A stretch of 7,736 bases of DNA from Clostridiales bacterium UBA8960 (GTDB lineage: Bacteria; Bacillota; Clostridia; Peptostreptococcales; Acidaminobacteraceae). Below the pieces are notes generated by a model that did no database searches, had not been told where the DNA came from, and worked only from the letters and a program-made list of their open reading frames with translations. Where the stretch lies: assembly GCA_003482695.1 (NCBI GenBank), contig DMYC01000363.1, forward strand, positions 1 to 7,736, written 5' to 3'. Both the position numbers and the translations under genes were made by a program. Of this stretch, positions 7,401 to 7,736 are shown piece by piece; positions within the stretch are counted from its first letter, which is position 1; every line of letters starts with the position of its first letter.

Positions 7401-7736
7401 GTGCGTTGTTTCTAAATGTATTGATTGCTTCGTGGTCTACGAGTCTATCGAACTCTGCGTAATCAATAACTTCGATCTTTTGAACTTCATGTGATGTTCT
7501 AAAACCGTCAAAGAAGTGAAGGAATGGTACTCTACCTTTAATCGCAGATAAGTGAGCAACGCCACCAAGATCCATGACTTCTTGTACTGAACCTGATGAT
7601 AATAATGCAAAACCAGTTTGTTTAGCTGCCATAACGTCTGAATGATCGCCAAAAATTGAAAGTGCATGAGACGCTACAGCTCTAGCGCTTACATGGAACA
7701 CGCCAGGTAAAAGTTCGCCAGCGATTTTGTACATGT
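4486..7736 (-). CDS. nifJ: Pyruvate:ferredoxin (flavodoxin) oxidoreductase, N-terminus outside window
   Basis: The open frame gives 1082 residues reaching the right edge; single-chain family members have about 1170-1190, so roughly the first 90-100 are missing. The enzyme converts pyruvate and CoA to acetyl-CoA and CO2 using thiamine diphosphate, reducing ferredoxin. Visible domains (numbering from M at 7734): the rest of the pyruvate-binding domain (KIAGELLPGVF; FLHFFDGFRTSHEVQK, 71-86); domain II, ending near LDRTKEPGADGEP (231-243); the gamma-like domain with GLGSDGTVGANKNA (327-340); a ferredoxin-like domain with C594, C597, C600, C604 and C650, C653, C656, C660 (two 4Fe-4S clusters); and the thiamine diphosphate domain with C717 and C720 (CAGCGE), C745 (ATGCSS), GGDGWAYDIG (872-881) and SNTGGQ (906-911). 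C982 (YAPCIAHG) completes the ligands of the proximal cluster by comparison with the Desulfovibrio africanus enzyme. No broken frame; terminator follows at 4432-4473. Confidence 0.97.
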   Translation of the reverse strand, partial: MYKIAGELLPGVFHVSARAVASHALSIFGDHSDVMAAKQTGFALLSSGSVQEVMDLGGVAHLSAIKGRVPFLHFFDGFRTSHEVQKIEVIDYAEFDRLVDHEAINTFRNNALSPEHPVTRGTAQNPDIFFQAREASNVFYNAIPEIVVNYMNEINKITGRNYKPFNYYGAPDADRIVVAMGSVVESLEETIDYLNARGEKVGLIKVRLYRPWVSKYFFDVLPATVKKIAVLDRTKEPGADGEPMYKDVRAMFYGTAQTPIIVGGRYGLGSKDVTPTHLKRVFDELKKDEPANGFTFGIVDDVTNLSLNIEEEIVAETEGTIRCKFWGLGSDGTVGANKNAIKIIGDETDMYAQGYFSYDSKKSGGITVSHLRFGKHPIRSTYLIDEADYVACHNQSYVYQYDLLKGLKKGGTFVLNCKWSTEEVSALLPAAMKRYMAKNEIKFYTIDATSIAEEIGLGNRINMVMQSAFFKLAEVIDIDEAVKYLKEAIEKSYGSKGSKIVDLNNKAVDLGIERLSKFDVPADWANAVDSTGVEAKGDPSFIANILRPVTAQKGDELPVSTFKGYEDGTFEAGTSAYEKRGIAVNVPEWQIDNCIQCNQCSYVCPHAAIRPFLMTEEEMKNAPEGYEVKAAIGKGLEGLQYKIQVSPYDCTGCGNCADICPSKTKALVMKPIETQVDVQSENWNFAVSLPVKDDKMPLNTVKGFQFAQPLFEFSGACAGCGETPYIKAITQLYGDRMMVANATGCSSIWGGSAPSTPYTKNAEGKGPAWANSLFEDNAEYGYGMAMAVKAITATMVERFEKLVAMNVDPVVTAAFAEWLETKDDAEGSKASAAKVLEVIANNKVTDAEAKAILTYAENHKDYLVKRSVWIVGGDGWAYDIGFGGLDHVLASGENVNVLVFDTEVYSNTGGQASKATPVGAIAKFASAGMQVKKKDLGMIAATYGYVYVAQVAMGANQNQFLKVIQEAESYDGPSLIICYAPCIAHGIRTGMGTTQRRTKEAVDAGYWHLWRFDPRVKAEGKNPFFLDSKAPSASFREFLLGETRYTQLQKQSPEAAEKLFTIAEEQAKDRYEGYVRMTKMEF

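Noticed and set aside
7732..7734. ATG at the right edge as the true start of the oxidoreductase
   Set aside because: The codon is an internal methionine (MYKIAGELLPG); family members have roughly 90-100 residues before this point, so the gene is cut by the window.
1..7736. Mobile element, CRISPR array, tRNA/rRNA, riboswitch or defence system
   Set aside because: No transposase, long terminal repeats, direct-repeat array, recognisable structured RNA or defence domain was seen on either strand; the genes are ordinary metabolic and housekeeping types.

Overview
The window looks like an ordinary chromosomal segment of an anaerobic, low-to-mid GC Gram-positive bacterium, most likely a clostridium-like Firmicute. 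The reasons are a single-chain pyruvate:ferredoxin oxidoreductase, an aldo/keto reductase with a C-terminal ferredoxin-like domain, strong purine-rich GGAGG-type ribosome binding sites, sigma-A-type promoters and U-tailed terminators. The genus cannot be named from the sequence alone.

Layout from left to right: (1) the N-terminal 169 codons of a minus-strand gene for a membrane-anchored coiled-coil protein with an SH3-like domain, running off the left edge (1-507); (2) a short AT-rich divergent intergenic region (508-634) with candidate promoters in both directions; (3) a plus-strand metallo-beta-lactamase/beta-CASP RNA-processing type hydrolase (635-2032); (4) a 13-bp-stem terminator shared by converging genes (2049-2096); (5) a minus-strand six-helix membrane protein resembling the Mpv17/PMP22 family (2088-2732), with its own near-consensus promoter; (6) a minus-strand two-gene operon of an SRPBCC-like small protein (3948-4346) followed 13 nt later by a 4Fe-4S aldo/keto reductase (2786-3934), also with a near-consensus promoter; (7) a strong terminator (4432-4473); (8) the C-terminal 1082 residues of pyruvate:ferredoxin oxidoreductase on the minus strand, whose N-terminus lies beyond the right edge (4486-7736).

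Functionally, the oxidoreductase makes acetyl-CoA and reduced ferredoxin, and the iron-sulfur aldo/keto reductase is another redox enzyme suited to an anaerobe. Separate promoters and a terminator suggest independent expression, so there is no evidence that they form one pathway. The beta-CASP protein and the anchored SH3 protein appear to be stand-alone genes.

I see no mobile element, CRISPR array, RNA gene, toxin-antitoxin pair or defence system, and no convincing sign of an undescribed system. The most useful results are two start-codon corrections supported by promoter and ribosome-binding-site positions, a likely bacterial Mpv17-like protein, and small inverted repeats at two promoters.
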